In this document: in pieces, positions 39,768-53,695 of the stretch
Layout of the letters: each line of letters starts with the position of its first letter
Numbering within the stretch: the stretch's first letter is position 1
NCBI RefSeq assembly: GCF_005503365.1
Contig: NZ_SCML01000006.1
Coordinates: 1-64,000, forward strand
Source: Hydrogenophaga sp. 2FB
GTDB lineage: Bacteria > Pseudomonadota > Gammaproteobacteria > Burkholderiales > Burkholderiaceae_C
DNA length: 64,000 bases
Reading direction: 5' to 3'
Notes under the pieces: model-generated
Told to the model about the DNA's origin: nothing
What the model saw: only the letters and a program-made list of their open reading frames with translations
The model's database searches: none
Made by a program: the position numbers and the translations under genes

Positions 39768-40889
39768 ATGACTTCACAGCATCCGGATTCGCAAACTCAG
39801 TGGGTAAACATCGATCTGGGCGATCGCAGCTATGGGATCGCGATTGGTGCGAATCTGCTGGGCGACGCGGCGAACTATGCGGATCTTCCTCGCGCAGCGA
39901 GCGCGATGATCGTGACCAATCCGACGGTGGCCGCGTTGTACGGCGATCGGCTGGCCAACGCGCTGAAGAGCCGCTTCCCCTCCGTGCATACGGTCGTGCT
40001 GCCCGACGGCGAGTCCTACAAGAACTGGGAGTCCCTCAACCTCATCTTTGATGCCTTGCTAGCCAACCGCTGTGACCGCAGCACGGTGCTGTTTGCCCTC
40101 GGTGGAGGGGTGGTGGGGGACATGACGGGCTTTGCCGCCGCCAGCTACATGCGTGGCGTACCGTTCGTGCAGGTGCCGACCACGCTTCTGGCCCAGGTGG
40201 ATTCGTCAGTGGGTGGCAAGACGGCGATCAACCACCCGATGGGCAAGAACATGATCGGGGCGTTCTACCAGCCGCAGCGGGTGCTGTGTGATCTGGAAGT
40301 GCTCAAAACGTTGCCCGATCGCGAACTCAGCGCAGGCCTGGCGGAGATCATCAAGTACGGGCCCATCGCAGACGTGTCGTTCATGGACTGGCTTGAAGCC
40401 AACCTAGACGCGCTGTTGGCACGCGATCCGGGCGCGCTGGCCTTTGCGGTGCGCCGCAGTTGCGAAATCAAGGCCTGGGTCGTCGGCCAGGACGAGCGCG
40501 AATCCGGCGTGCGCGCCATTCTGAATTTCGGCCACACCTTTGGCCACGCAATCGAGGCCGGCATGGGCTACGGCGCGTGGCTGCATGGCGAAGCGGTGGG
40601 GTGCGGAATGGTCATGGCGGCGCGGCTCTCGGCAGCCTTGGGGCTGGTGGACCAGGCTTTCGTTGAACGATTGGCGCAGTTGGTGCTCCGCGCCGGTCTT
40701 CCCCTGGTGGCGCCGGTCCTGGACGAGCAAAACAACGTGGACCGCTATCTGGCGCTCATGCGCGTGGACAAAAAGGCCGAAGCCGGTGAGATCAAGTTTG
40801 TCGTGATCGACCCTATCGGTCACGCGTCGGTGCGCAGTGCGCCCGATGCGATCGTGGCCGCTGTGATCAACGCCAGTTGCCGGGTGTGA
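39768..40889 (+). CDS. aroB: 3-dehydroquinate synthase
   Basis: AroB converts DAHP to 3-dehydroquinate, the second shikimate-pathway step, with NAD and Zn. The 373-residue product has the NAD-binding '[21 protein letters not shown]', '[20 protein letters not shown]', metal ligands around 'EIIKYG', '[11 protein letters not shown]' and 'LHGEAV'. An in-frame GTG two codons earlier is an alternative start. The stop overlaps the next gene's start region (GTGATG). Confidence 0.97.
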   Translation: MTSQHPDSQTQWVNIDLGDRSYGIAIGANLLGDAANYADLPRAASAMIVTNPTVAALYGDRLANALKSRFPSVHTVVLPDGESYKNWESLNLIFDALLANRCDRSTVLFALGGGVVGDMTGFAAASYMRGVPFVQVPTTLLAQVDSSVGGKTAINHPMGKNMIGAFYQPQRVLCDLEVLKTLPDRELSAGLAEIIKYGPIADVSFMDWLEANLDALLARDPGALAFAVRRSCEIKAWVVGQDERESGVRAILNFGHTFGHAIEAGMGYGAWLHGEAVGCGMVMAARLSAALGLVDQAFVERLAQLVLRAGLPLVAPVLDEQNNVDRYLALMRVDKKAEAGEIKFVVIDPIGHASVRSAPDAIVAAVINASCRV

Positions 40890-42082
40890 TGGCTCCTTCG
40901 ACCGCCGTGGCGCACAAGGGACCGTTGGCCTGCTTTGCCAGCGACCCGGCTGCCAGCCGTGGTCGACGTTATCCAGAGCCCGAAGCGCCGACCCGGACCG
41001 CGTTTCAGCGTGATCGAGACCGGGTGATCCATTCCACTGCGTTTCGACGTCTCGTCTACAAGACGCAGGTCTTCCTCAACCACGAAGGCGACCTCTTCCG
41101 CACACGACTGACCCATTCGCTCGAAGTCGCGCAATTGGGGCGCAGCATTGCACGGTCGCTGCGGCTCAACGAGGACTTGGTGGAAGCCATTGCGCTGGCC
41201 CACGACTTGGGCCATACCCCGTTTGGCCATGCTGGGCAAGATGCGCTCAACAGCAGCCTCAAGAGCTTCTCGGCAGGCCTCGTCTCTGAGGGCGGCGATG
41301 GCTTGGGCTTCGAGCACAACCTGCAAAGTCTGCGCGTGGTGGACGAACTGGAGGAGCGCTACCCGGCATTCGATGGCCTTAACCTGTGCTTTGAAACCCG
41401 TGAAGGCATTCTTAAACATTGTTCCAAGGCCAATGCGCAACGACTGGAGCAGCAAGAGCCCGGCGGTGTGGCGTCGCGATTCCTGAAAGGTGGATCGCCA
41501 TCGCTGGAGGCCCAACTCTGCAACCTCGCCGATGAAATCGCCTACAACGCGCACGACATCGACGACGGTGTGCGTTCCGGCCTGCTTGCCATTGAACAGC
41601 TGGATGAGGTCGAGCTCTTTCGGCACTACCGCCAAGTTGCGGTGGACGCGCACCCATCGCTCATGGGGCGCCGACTGCTGTTTGAAACCATCCGTCTCAT
41701 GCTCAGCGATCAGGTCTACGACGTGATTGCGACGACGCAGTCGCGTATCACGGCTACGGGTGTGGACTCGCCGGCTGCGGTGCGCGCGAGCCCGCCGCTG
41801 GTGGCTTTTTCTGACGGCATGCGCGAACGCTCCCAGACCTTGAAGACGTTTCTTTTTCGCAACCTGTATCGCCATCCGCAGGTGATGGAGACCACCGATC
41901 GGGCCCGTCGCGTGGTCGCCGACCTCTTCGAGCGTTACATGGAAGCGCCCCACGAGCTGCCCGAAGCCCACGGGCGCCGTCGGCTGCTGGCCCGTGCGGT
42001 GGCCGACTACATCGCTGGCATGACCGACCGCTTTGCGATTCGCGAGCACGAGCGCCTGTTTGGCGCGGTGCTGTTTCCGTGA
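40889..42082 (+). CDS. dgt: dGTP triphosphohydrolase-like HD-domain protein
   Basis: This is an HD-superfamily nucleotidase of the dGTPase family (dNTP to deoxynucleoside plus triphosphate). At 397 residues it has '[18 protein letters not shown]' (His75), the HD pair His105-Asp106 in '[14 protein letters not shown]', '[12 protein letters not shown]', '[18 protein letters not shown]' with the distal Asp ligand and a C-terminal '[11 protein letters not shown]', all typical of the short deoxyguanosinetriphosphate triphosphohydrolase-like group. A GTG just before the ATG is an alternative start overlapping the aroB stop. Its TGA overlaps the next gene's GTG. Confidence 0.93.
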   Translation: MAPSTAVAHKGPLACFASDPAASRGRRYPEPEAPTRTAFQRDRDRVIHSTAFRRLVYKTQVFLNHEGDLFRTRLTHSLEVAQLGRSIARSLRLNEDLVEAIALAHDLGHTPFGHAGQDALNSSLKSFSAGLVSEGGDGLGFEHNLQSLRVVDELEERYPAFDGLNLCFETREGILKHCSKANAQRLEQQEPGGVASRFLKGGSPSLEAQLCNLADEIAYNAHDIDDGVRSGLLAIEQLDEVELFRHYRQVAVDAHPSLMGRRLLFETIRLMLSDQVYDVIATTQSRITATGVDSPAAVRASPPLVAFSDGMRERSQTLKTFLFRNLYRHPQVMETTDRARRVVADLFERYMEAPHELPEAHGRRRLLARAVADYIAGMTDRFAIREHERLFGAVLFP

Positions 42083-43290
42083 CAAGCCACGCAGACTCGG
42101 ATCCGCGGCGTTTGGCCGCCCTCGTGGTGATGGTAGGTGTGACTTGCGCATTGCACGTGGGCAAGTTGCCCGTGGCCATCCCGGCGTTGACGGAGAGCCT
42201 GGGCGTGACGCTGGTGCAAGCCGGTTTTCTACTCTCGCTGGTGCAACTGGCGGGCATGACGCTGGGTCTGCCGGTGGGTCTCATGGCCGACAAGCTCGGC
42301 CCCCGCCGCGTCATGATGGCCGGCCTGCTGCTGTTGGCGCTGGGCAGCGCGCTGGGCGCCCTGGCGACCAATGTCATGGTGTTGCTGGCCACACGCGTCG
42401 TAGAGGGCATGGGTTTTTTGCTGGCGGTGCTACCGGCGCCGGGGCTGCTGCGCCAACGCGTGCATCACGCGCCCATGCTCTCGCGCTCCCTGGGTTGGTG
42501 GGGCGCCTACATGCCGGTGGGGACCGCGCTGGCGTTGCTGCTCGGCGTACCCTTGCTGTCTGCCATAGGCTGGCGCTGGGCGTGGGCCTTGCTGGCGCTG
42601 TTGTCGTTGCTGGCCGCGGCAGCGCTCGCGCAGGGGGTGACACCGGACGGGTCATTGCCGACGGTCTCTGAAAGGCGATCGGATGCTGCCGCATTGGGGG
42701 AACGGCTGCGGCGGACCTTGCATGCACCCGGTCCGTGGTTGTTGGCCTTGGCGTTCTTTCTCTATTCGGGGCAGTGGCTGGCCGTGGTGGGCTTCCTGCC
42801 CACGATCTACAGCCAGGCCGGGTATGCCGGGTCGGTGGTGGCCTCGCTCAGCGCACTCGCGGCAGGTATCAACATGGCTGGCAACATCGGCGCAGGTTGG
42901 TGGCTCGCGCGCGGCGCGCGGCCTGGCGCGGTGCTTGTGTTGGCCTACGTTGTCATGGGTCTGGGGGCAGGAGTCGCATTTGGTGCCGACGGACACCCGG
43001 TCCTGCAGTACCTCGCCGTGCTGGCGTTTTCCGGTGTCGGTGGCCTGATTCCGGGCACCTTGTTTGGACTGGCGGTGAAGCTCGCGCCCGACAGCGACAC
43101 CGTGTCCACCACGGTGGGCTGGATGCAGCAGTTCTCCTCACTGGGTCAGTTTCTGGGGCCGCCCCTGGTAGCATGGGTGGCGACCGTGGTGGGTGGTTGG
43201 CAATGGACGTGGGTTGTGACGGGCGCGTCCTCGTTGTTGGGTGTGGCAATAGCGATTCGACTTCAGATGGTGTGGCGCACACATTCATAA
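42079..43290 (+). CDS. MFS transporter (CynX/NimT-like)
   Basis: A 403-residue major facilitator with about 12 hydrophobic helices. The loop 2-3 motif appears as '[20 protein letters not shown]' (about residues 70-90), and the N-terminal half has '[33 protein letters not shown]' as its first two helices (the alternation of helix and short loop is the point). This resembles cyanate/2-nitroimidazole-type or sugar-efflux MFS members; the substrate cannot be inferred. GTG start overlaps the dgt stop (GTGA). The RAYT element begins 3 bases after its stop. Confidence 0.88.
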   Translation: MTSHADSDPRRLAALVVMVGVTCALHVGKLPVAIPALTESLGVTLVQAGFLLSLVQLAGMTLGLPVGLMADKLGPRRVMMAGLLLLALGSALGALATNVMVLLATRVVEGMGFLLAVLPAPGLLRQRVHHAPMLSRSLGWWGAYMPVGTALALLLGVPLLSAIGWRWAWALLALLSLLAAAALAQGVTPDGSLPTVSERRSDAAALGERLRRTLHAPGPWLLALAFFLYSGQWLAVVGFLPTIYSQAGYAGSVVASLSALAAGINMAGNIGAGWWLARGARPGAVLVLAYVVMGLGAGVAFGADGHPVLQYLAVLAFSGVGGLIPGTLFGLAVKLAPDSDTVSTTVGWMQQFSSLGQFLGPPLVAWVATVVGGWQWTWVVTGASSLLGVAIAIRLQMVWRTHS

Positions 43291-43292
43291 TC

Positions 43293-43309
43293 GGGGTCGG
43301 ATTCCAATT
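43293..43309 (+). repeat. GGGGTC-type motif upstream of the RAYT gene
   Basis: GGGGTCGGATTCCAATT lies right after the MFS stop codon and 32 bases before the transposase ATG. Its near-copy occurs downstream of the transposase on the opposite strand (44138-44122, GGGGTCAGATTCCATTT), so the gene is bracketed by inverted copies. A small hairpin GGCGTG-GCCG-CACGCC follows at 43314-43329. Confidence 0.7.
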
Positions 43310-43340
43310 CGGCGGCGTGGCCGCACGCCAACTCCGCACC

Positions 43341-44042
43341 ATGGCCCGTCTTCCCCGCCTCACCGTCCCTGGCTACCCACACCACATCATCCAGCGCGGC
43401 AACAACCGCCAGGACATCGTCAAGAGCGATGCCGACCGTGAGGTCTTGCTGGATCTGTTGAGCGAAAACGCGCGCAAGCACCAGGTGGCGCTCCACGCCT
43501 ACGTGTTGATGGACAACCACTTTCACCTGCTGCTCACACCCGAGAGCGCGCAGGGCGTGCCGCTGATGATGCAGGCCGTGGGGCGGCGTTATGTGCGCTA
43601 TTTCAACGACCTGCACCACCGCACGGGCACGCTGTGGGAAGGGCGCTACAAGTCCACGCTCGTTCAGACGGAGCGCTATCTGCTTGCCTGCATGGTCTAC
43701 ATGGACCTCAACCCGGTGCGTGCAGGCATAGTGGTGGATCCGAAAAACCACCCTTGGTCCAGCCACCGTCACTACATCGGCCAGACGGCAGACCGACGCA
43801 TCACGCCTCCATCCACCTATTGGGCGCTGGGCAACACACCCTTCGCACGCGAGGCGGCGTACACCGAGTTGGTGCGTGTGGGGCAGTCGGCTGCGCAGCA
43901 AGGCGTCATTACCGATGCCACCGTGCACGGCTGGGCGTTGGGCGACGCCGAGTTTTCCGCCGACTTGCAGAAGCGCACACCGCGCAGAACCACGCGTTCC
44001 CGCCCGGGACGCCCGGCGTCTGCGCCGGTGGAAAAGGACTGA
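43341..44042 (+). mobile_element. REP-associated tyrosine transposase (RAYT, IS200-like Y1 family)
   Basis: This is a single-strand DNA transposase of the Y1/HUH superfamily, RAYT branch (233 residues). Seen are 'RLPRLTVPGYPHHIIQRGNN' at the N-terminus, the HUH metal motif His60-Phe61-His62 in 'MDNHFHLLLTP', and 'YLLACMVYMDLNPVRAG', with Tyr113 or Tyr120 as catalytic candidates. A basic Arg-rich tail may bind DNA. RAYTs are usually single-copy, domesticated genes that act on REP hairpins. Here GGGGTC-type motifs flank it on both sides, and it interrupts a stretch of conserved housekeeping genes between an MFS gene and gltB. Body GC content is like its neighbours; the downstream flank is AT-rich. 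All key residues are intact. Confidence 0.9.
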
Positions 44043-44074
44043 GCAGCTCGCGGTCAAGCGGCCAAATTCGTTTC

Positions 44075-44090
44075 AATTTGATCTGTCCCC
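44075..44090 (-). repeat. Degenerate GGGG-C-GAT motif downstream of RAYT
   Basis: On the minus strand GGGGACAGATCAAATT, a degenerate copy of the motif at 44122-44138. The flanking sequences also align (AATTCGTTTCAATTT with AATTTGTCGGAATTT), so 44064-44090 and 44106-44138 are an imperfect tandem direct repeat. Confidence 0.55.
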
Positions 44091-44116
44091 AATAAAATGT
44101 AGATTGAATTTGTCGG

Positions 44117-44147
44117 AATTTAAATGGAATCTGACCCCATTTAAATT
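44117..44147. repeat. Perfect REP-like palindrome containing the GGGGTCAGAT motif
   Basis: AATTTAAATGG (44117-44127) and CCATTTAAATT (44137-44147) are exact inverted repeats around the loop AATCTGACC. The minus strand reads GGGGTCAGATTCCATTT. It is in an AT-rich patch 80-180 bases before the gltB start. As a REP-like hairpin it is a candidate substrate of the adjacent RAYT. It could also end the upstream transcript. Confidence 0.75.
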
Positions 44148-44161
44148 GCTTGGCATTGTTG

Positions 44162-44172
44162 TTGCAATGCAA
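44162..44172. promoter_or_regulatory. Short palindrome TTGCA-A-TGCAA in the gltB upstream region
   Basis: TTGCAATGCAA has five-base perfect inverted halves. The 11-mer CAATGCAATAA (44165-44175) recurs exactly in the resB upstream region (24156-24166). It may be part of a promoter or a regulator site; no regulator is identified. Confidence 0.3.
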
Positions 44173-44226
44173 TAAGCTCCACATCCGTTTTTGCATTTAC
44201 GCCCCACGAACCGAGAAGGAAGCGCC

Positions 44227-49005
<4,779 letters not shown>

Positions 49006-49008
49006 GCC

Positions 49009-49027
49009 GCACGCACGCACGCACGCA
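49009..49027. repeat. Tetranucleotide repeat (GCAC)4 in the gltB-gltD spacer
   Basis: GCAC repeated four times plus GCA, directly after the gltB stop and before the gltD ribosome-binding site (GAAGGAA). Non-coding, so slippage would alter only spacing. Confidence 0.8.
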
Positions 49028-49048
49028 AGCAAACGAAGGAATCGCATC

Positions 49049-50515
49049 ATGGGAAAAGTCACCGGCTTCATGGAATTCGAGCGTCTGGAAGAGGGCTACA
49101 AGCCCGTGCCGGAGCGCGTGAAGCACTACAAGGAATTCGTCGTCGGCCTCGATGAGCCGCAATCCAAGGTCCAGGCCGCGCGCTGCATGGACTGCGGCAC
49201 GCCGTTCTGCAACAGCGGCTGCCCGGTCAACAACATCATTCCGGACTTCAACGACCTCGTGTTTCAGGGCGACTGGCAGAACGCCATCACCGTGCTGCAC
49301 AGCACCAACAACTTCCCGGAGTTCACCGGCCGCATCTGCCCCGCGCCTTGCGAGGCCGCCTGCACGCTCAACGTGAACGACGACGCGGTCGGCATCAAGT
49401 CGATCGAGCACGCGATCATCGACCGCGCCTGGGCCGAAGGCTGGGTGCAGCCGCAGCCGGCGCGCCACAAGACGGGCAAGAAGGTCGCCGTGGTGGGCTC
49501 TGGCCCGGCCGGCATGGCTGCCGCGCAACAACTCGCGCGCGTGGGCCATGACGTGACCTTGTTCGAGAAGAACGACCGCGTGGGTGGCCTGCTGCGTTAC
49601 GGCATTCCCGACTTCAAGATGGAGAAGAGCCACATCGACCTGCGCGTCCAGCAGATGGAGGCCGAAGGCGTGGTGTTCCGCACCGGCGTCATGGTGGGCG
49701 AGTTGCCCAAGGGCAGCAAGGTCACCAACTGGGCCAAAGAAACCATCACGCCGGCGCAGCTGCAGAAGGACTTTGACGCCGTGGTGTTGACCGGCGGTTC
49801 CGAGCAAAGCCGCGACCTGCCCGTGCCCGGCCGCGACCTGGACGGCATCCATTTCGCCATGGAGTTCCTGCCGCAGCAGAACAAGGTCAACGCCGGCGAC
49901 AAAGTCAAAGGCCAGTTGCGCGCCGATGGCAAACACGTCATCGTGATCGGCGGTGGCGACACCGGCAGCGACTGCGTGGGCACCAGCAACCGCCACGGCG
50001 CGGTCAGCGTCACGCAGTTCGAGGTGATGCCGCAGCCACCCGAAGAAGAGAACAAGCCCCTGGTGTGGCCCTACTGGCCGCTCAAGCTGCGCACCAGTTC
50101 CAGCCATGAAGAAGGTTGCGTGCGCGAGTTCGCCATCTCCACCAAGGAATTCATCGGCGAGAAGGGCAAGGTCACCGGCCTCACCACCGTGCACGTCGAA
50201 ATGAAGGACGGCAAGCTGGTCGAGATCCCCGGCACGGAGAAAACCTACAAGGCCGACATGGTGCTGCTGGCCATGGGCTTCGTGAACCCGGTCGCCACCA
50301 TCCTTGACGGCTTCGGTGTGGAGAAGGACGCGCGCGGCAACGCCAAGGCCAGCACCGACTTCATCGACGGCTACGCGACCAACGTGCCCAAGGTGTTCGC
50401 CGCGGGTGACATGCGCCGTGGCCAGAGCCTGGTGGTATGGGCGATCCGCGAAGGCCGCCAGGCCGCCCGCTCGGTGGACGAGTTCCTGATGGGCTTCTCC
50501 GACCTGCCGCGCTGA
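49049..50515 (+). CDS. gltD: Glutamate synthase small subunit (NADPH-GOGAT beta)
   Basis: GltD oxidises NADPH and passes electrons through FAD and Fe-S clusters to GltB. The 488-residue protein has N-terminal cluster cysteines Cys46, Cys49, Cys54, Cys58 ([14 protein letters not shown]) and Cys97, Cys101, Cys105 (CPAPCEAAC). It also has the FAD site '[18 protein letters not shown]' (about 150), the NADPH site '[16 protein letters not shown]' (about 300) and a second FAD segment '[18 protein letters not shown]'. Cotranscribed with gltB (43-base spacer). An intrinsic terminator follows. Confidence 0.98.
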   Translation: MGKVTGFMEFERLEEGYKPVPERVKHYKEFVVGLDEPQSKVQAARCMDCGTPFCNSGCPVNNIIPDFNDLVFQGDWQNAITVLHSTNNFPEFTGRICPAPCEAACTLNVNDDAVGIKSIEHAIIDRAWAEGWVQPQPARHKTGKKVAVVGSGPAGMAAAQQLARVGHDVTLFEKNDRVGGLLRYGIPDFKMEKSHIDLRVQQMEAEGVVFRTGVMVGELPKGSKVTNWAKETITPAQLQKDFDAVVLTGGSEQSRDLPVPGRDLDGIHFAMEFLPQQNKVNAGDKVKGQLRADGKHVIVIGGGDTGSDCVGTSNRHGAVSVTQFEVMPQPPEEENKPLVWPYWPLKLRTSSSHEEGCVREFAISTKEFIGEKGKVTGLTTVHVEMKDGKLVEIPGTEKTYKADMVLLAMGFVNPVATILDGFGVEKDARGNAKASTDFIDGYATNVPKVFAAGDMRRGQSLVVWAIREGRQAARSVDEFLMGFSDLPR

Positions 50516-50562
50516 CACCGCTGGTAACGGATCGGGGGTTAAACCCGAATCCCGTATCATCC

Positions 50563-50593
50563 AAAAACCGGGCTCCGAACTGCCCGGTTTTTT
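50563..50593 (+). terminator. Intrinsic terminator after gltD, abutting the mlaF start
   Basis: AAAAACCGGGC (50563-50573) pairs with GCCCGGTTTTT (50582-50592) around an 8-base loop; the T-run is 50588-50593. The mlaF ATG begins only 5 bases later, leaving no room for a Shine-Dalgarno sequence. A TATCAT (50555-50560) just before the hairpin may be a -10 for mlaF, which would place this hairpin at the very 5' end of the mla mRNA. Confidence 0.8.
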
Positions 50594-50598
50594 GTTTG

Positions 50599-51429
50599 AT
50601 GCCTACCGAGTCCAACACCCCTCTGGTCGAGCTGCGCAACCTGACCTTCGGTTACGGCCAGCGCGCCATCCTCGACAACATCTCGCTGACCGTGCCGCGT
50701 GGCAAGGTCACCGCGCTCATGGGCGCGTCCGGCGGCGGCAAGACCACCGTGCTCAAGCTGATTGGCGGGCAGATCCGCGCCCAATCGGGCCAGACCCTGT
50801 TCGATGGACAGGATGTCACCACCATGCGGGCCAAGGCCCTGTACGAAGCGCGCCGGCGCATGGGCATGTTGTTTCAGTTTGGCGCGCTGTTCACCGACAT
50901 GAGCGTGTTTGACAACGTGGCCTTCCCGTTGCGCGAGCACACGCAACTGCCCGACGCCCTGGTGCGCGACATCGTGTTGATGAAGCTCAATGCCGTGGGC
51001 CTGCGTGGCGCACGCAACCTCATGCCCAGCGAGTTGTCGGGCGGCATGGCGCGTCGTGTGGCGCTGGCGCGCGCGATCGCGCTCGACCCCGAACTCGTGA
51101 TGTACGACGAGCCCTTCGCCGGCCTGGACCCGATCTCGCTCGGCACCGCCGCACGCCTGATCCGCCAGCTCAACGACGCCATGGGGCTCACCAGCATCGT
51201 GGTGTCGCACGACCTGGACGAAACCTTCCACATTGCCGACCAGGTGATCGTGCTGGCCAACGGCAAGATCGCCGCGCAAGGCACGCCCGAAGAAGTGCGC
51301 CACAGCCAGGACCCGCTGGTGCACCAGTTCGTCAATGCACTGCCCGACGGGCCGGTGCGTTTCCACCACCCGGGCCCGGAACTCGCCAACGATTTCGGCC
51401 CGCAACCAGGCCGGGGAGCACGCCCATGA
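50599..51429 (+). CDS. mlaF: Mla phospholipid transport ATPase MlaF
   Basis: MlaF is the cytoplasmic ATPase of the MlaFEDB complex that keeps outer-membrane lipid asymmetry. The 276-residue protein has Walker A 'GASGGGKTT' (about 40), 'MLFQFGALFTDMSVFDNVAFPLRE' Q-loop region (FGALF is characteristic of MlaF), signature 'LSGGMARRVALARA', Walker B 'LVMYDEPFAGLDP' and 'VVSHDLDE'. The ATG at 50599 is the only plausible start and has no clear ribosome-binding site. Its TGA overlaps mlaE's ATG. Confidence 0.96.
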   Translation: MPTESNTPLVELRNLTFGYGQRAILDNISLTVPRGKVTALMGASGGGKTTVLKLIGGQIRAQSGQTLFDGQDVTTMRAKALYEARRRMGMLFQFGALFTDMSVFDNVAFPLREHTQLPDALVRDIVLMKLNAVGLRGARNLMPSELSGGMARRVALARAIALDPELVMYDEPFAGLDPISLGTAARLIRQLNDAMGLTSIVVSHDLDETFHIADQVIVLANGKIAAQGTPEEVRHSQDPLVHQFVNALPDGPVRFHHPGPELANDFGPQPGRGARP

Positions 51430-52208
51430 ACGCCCTGCATCCCGCCCGTGTGGGCCGTGCGGCGCGCCTGCTGCTCGCCAGCATCGGCGACGGCACCCGC
51501 CTGTTCCTTCGCCTGCTGTGGCTGATGGGCGCGGCGATGCGCCGTCCTTCCCTGGTGCGCGACCAGATCCACTTCCTGGGCAACCACTCGCTGGCCATCA
51601 TCGGCGTCTCGGGCCTCTTCGTGGGCTTCGTGCTCAGCCTGCAGGGCTATTACACGCTGCAACGCTACGGCGCGACCGAAGCGCTCGGCCTGTTGGTGGC
51701 GCTGTCGTTGATGCGCGAACTCGGCCCCGTGGTCACGGCCTTGTTGTTCGCGGGCCGCGCCGGCACCTCGCTCACCGCCGAGATCGGTCTCATGAAAGCG
51801 GGCGAGCAGCTCAGCGCCATGGAAATGATGGCGGTGGATCCGGTGCGCCGTGTGCTCGCGCCGCGTTTCTGGGCCGGCGTGATCACCATGCCCTTGCTCG
51901 CGGCCGTGTTCAGCGCCGTCGGCATCATCGGTGGCTGGGTTGTGGGTGTGTTGCTCATCGGCCTGGACAGCGGCGCTTTCTGGAGCCAGATGCAGGGCGG
52001 GGTGGACGTGTGGGCCGATGTTGGCAACGGCATCGTCAAGAGCGTGGTGTTCGGCTTCGCCGTGACCTTCGTGGCCTTGCTGCAAGGCTTCGAGGCGCAT
52101 CCCACGCCCGAAGGGGTTTCTCGCGCCACCACCCGCACGGTGGTGGTGGCTTCGCTGACCGTGCTGGCGCTGGACTTCGTCCTCACCGCCATGATGTTCA
52201 GCATCTGA
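51426..52208 (+). CDS. mlaE: Mla phospholipid transport permease MlaE
   Basis: MlaE is the inner-membrane permease of the Mla system (YrbE/MlaE family). The 260-residue product has an N-terminal amphipathic helix and about five membrane helices. Conserved segments are 'DQIHFLGNHSLAIIGVSGLFVGFVLSLQ' (interface and first helix), 'RELGPVVTALLFAGRAGTSLTAEIGLMKAGEQL' (catalytic-coupling region, diagnostic for MlaE) and 'MEMMAVDPVRRVLAPRFWAG'. Overlaps mlaF by ATGA. Confidence 0.96.
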   Translation: MNALHPARVGRAARLLLASIGDGTRLFLRLLWLMGAAMRRPSLVRDQIHFLGNHSLAIIGVSGLFVGFVLSLQGYYTLQRYGATEALGLLVALSLMRELGPVVTALLFAGRAGTSLTAEIGLMKAGEQLSAMEMMAVDPVRRVLAPRFWAGVITMPLLAAVFSAVGIIGGWVVGVLLIGLDSGAFWSQMQGGVDVWADVGNGIVKSVVFGFAVTFVALLQGFEAHPTPEGVSRATTRTVVVASLTVLALDFVLTAMMFSI

Positions 52209-52223
52209 TCTGGAGTGGTGAAA

Positions 52224-52718
52224 ATGGACATGCAAACTTCCAAGAACGACGTCTGGGTGGGCCTGTTCGTGCTGATCGGCGCGGTTGCCATCCTGTTCCT
52301 CGCGTTGCAATCGGCCAATCTGCTGAGCCTGAATTTCGAGAAGACGTACCACGTGACCGGCCGCTTCGACAACGTCGGCGGCGTCAAGCCCAAGGCGGCG
52401 GTGCGCAGCGCGGGCGTGGTGGTCGGTCGCGTCGAATCGATCAGCTTCGACGACAAGACCTTCCAGGCCAACATCCGCCTGGAACTGCAGTCGCGCTACG
52501 CCTTCCCCAAGGACAGCTCGCTCAAGATCCTCACCAGCGGATTGCTCGGCGAGCAGTACATCGGCATCGAACCCGGTGGCGACGAACGCAACTTCGCCGA
52601 CGGCGACGTGATCACGCAGACGCAGTCCGCGATCGTGCTGGAAAACCTCATCAGCCAGTTCCTGTTCAGCAAAGCGGCGGACGGCAGCAACAACAAAGAG
52701 GCGGAAGCACCCAAGTAA
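52224..52718 (+). CDS. mlaD: Mla MCE-domain periplasmic subunit MlaD
   Basis: MlaD forms a hexameric ring that shuttles phospholipids from or to MlaE. It has 164 residues: an N-terminal membrane anchor ('VGLFVLIGAVAILFLALQS', about 10-28) then one MCE domain ('YHVTGRFDNVGGVKPKAAVRSAGVVVGRV') and a hydrophobic helix near 'LENLISQFLFS'. ATG at 52224 is preferred because TGGAG lies 8 bases upstream; two in-frame GTGs at 52215 and 52218 are alternatives. Confidence 0.95.
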   Translation: MDMQTSKNDVWVGLFVLIGAVAILFLALQSANLLSLNFEKTYHVTGRFDNVGGVKPKAAVRSAGVVVGRVESISFDDKTFQANIRLELQSRYAFPKDSSLKILTSGLLGEQYIGIEPGGDERNFADGDVITQTQSAIVLENLISQFLFSKAADGSNNKEAEAPK

Positions 52719-52827
52719 TCCTTGTGGGGACTTTGCAACAGCGCGGGCCGGCTGCCTCGCGGGGCCGCAGAGAATGCAGGCTGATCACACAAAAACAGCC
52801 GGGCGCATGCCCAGGGAAACCCACACC

Positions 52828-53607
52828 ATGACACGCACTCACCAACCTCCCACGGCCGCCATGTTGAAAGGCGCCGCGCTGGCGGTGGCCATCGCGCTCA
52901 CGGCGGGCTGCGCCACCGGGCCGGACGCCAATCCGCGCGATCCGCTCGAGCCGCTCAACCGGGGTGTTTACCAATTCAACGACGCGCTCGACACGGCCGT
53001 GCTCAAGCCTGTGGCGACGGCCTACCAGAACGTCACCCCCAGCCCGGTGCGCACCGGCGTGGGCAACTTCTTCAACAACCTGACCGACCTGTGGTCGTCG
53101 GTGAACGCGGGCCTGCAACTGCGCCCCCGCGAAGCCACCGAAAACCTCATGCGTTTCAGCGTGAACTCCGTCTTCGGGCTCGCGGGCGTGCTGGACATCG
53201 CCACGGAAATGGGCATTCCGCGCACCCGCCTGGATTTCGGACAGACCATGGGCTTCTGGGGTGCGCCTGCGGGGGCCTATCTGGTGCTGCCATTGCTGGG
53301 CCCTTCGTCGGTGCGCGATGGTGCCGGCACGGTGGTCAACGCCTATGGCGATCCCGTGAACAGCATCGACCATGTGGCAACCCGCAACTCCCTCAGCGCG
53401 CTGCGCATCGTGGACACCCGCGCCACGTACCTCCGGGCGACCACTTTGCTGGAAGACGCCGCGCTGGACAAATACAGCTTCACGCGCGATCTCTACCTGA
53501 ACCGCCGCCAAAGCCAGATCGACGACATGGTGGACCGTGGCATCGGCCTGGGTGACGGCGACAGCGACGGCGGCGACAAGCCCAAAGATACGAATCGCAA
53601 CGATTGA
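52828..53607 (+). CDS. mlaA: Mla outer-membrane lipoprotein MlaA (VacJ)
   Basis: MlaA removes misplaced phospholipids from the outer leaflet of the outer membrane and passes them to MlaC. The 259-residue lipoprotein has a lipobox LTAGC (about residues 25-29), 'NPRDPLEPLNRGVYQFNDALD' (family start), 'NLTDLWSSVNAGLQL', 'DFGQTMGFWGAPAGAYLVLPLLGPSSVRD' and an acidic, Gly/Asp-rich tail. Start ATG has AGGGAA upstream. A perfect 7-bp inverted repeat (GAAGGGG-AA-CCCCTTC, 53606-53621) spans the stop codon. Confidence 0.95.
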   Translation: MTRTHQPPTAAMLKGAALAVAIALTAGCATGPDANPRDPLEPLNRGVYQFNDALDTAVLKPVATAYQNVTPSPVRTGVGNFFNNLTDLWSSVNAGLQLRPREATENLMRFSVNSVFGLAGVLDIATEMGIPRTRLDFGQTMGFWGAPAGAYLVLPLLGPSSVRDGAGTVVNAYGDPVNSIDHVATRNSLSALRIVDTRATYLRATTLLEDAALDKYSFTRDLYLNRRQSQIDDMVDRGIGLGDGDSDGGDKPKDTNRND

Positions 53608-53695
53608 AGGGGAACCCCTTCACAATCCCGGCCGTCCGATGCTTTAGTCTGCAATCACTGCAGCACGGCCGATGATGGCCTCGAAAGGAAACCAC

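Noticed and set aside
49009..49027. GCAC repeat as a phase-variation switch
   Set aside because: It lies between genes, not in a reading frame or between promoter elements, and has only four units.
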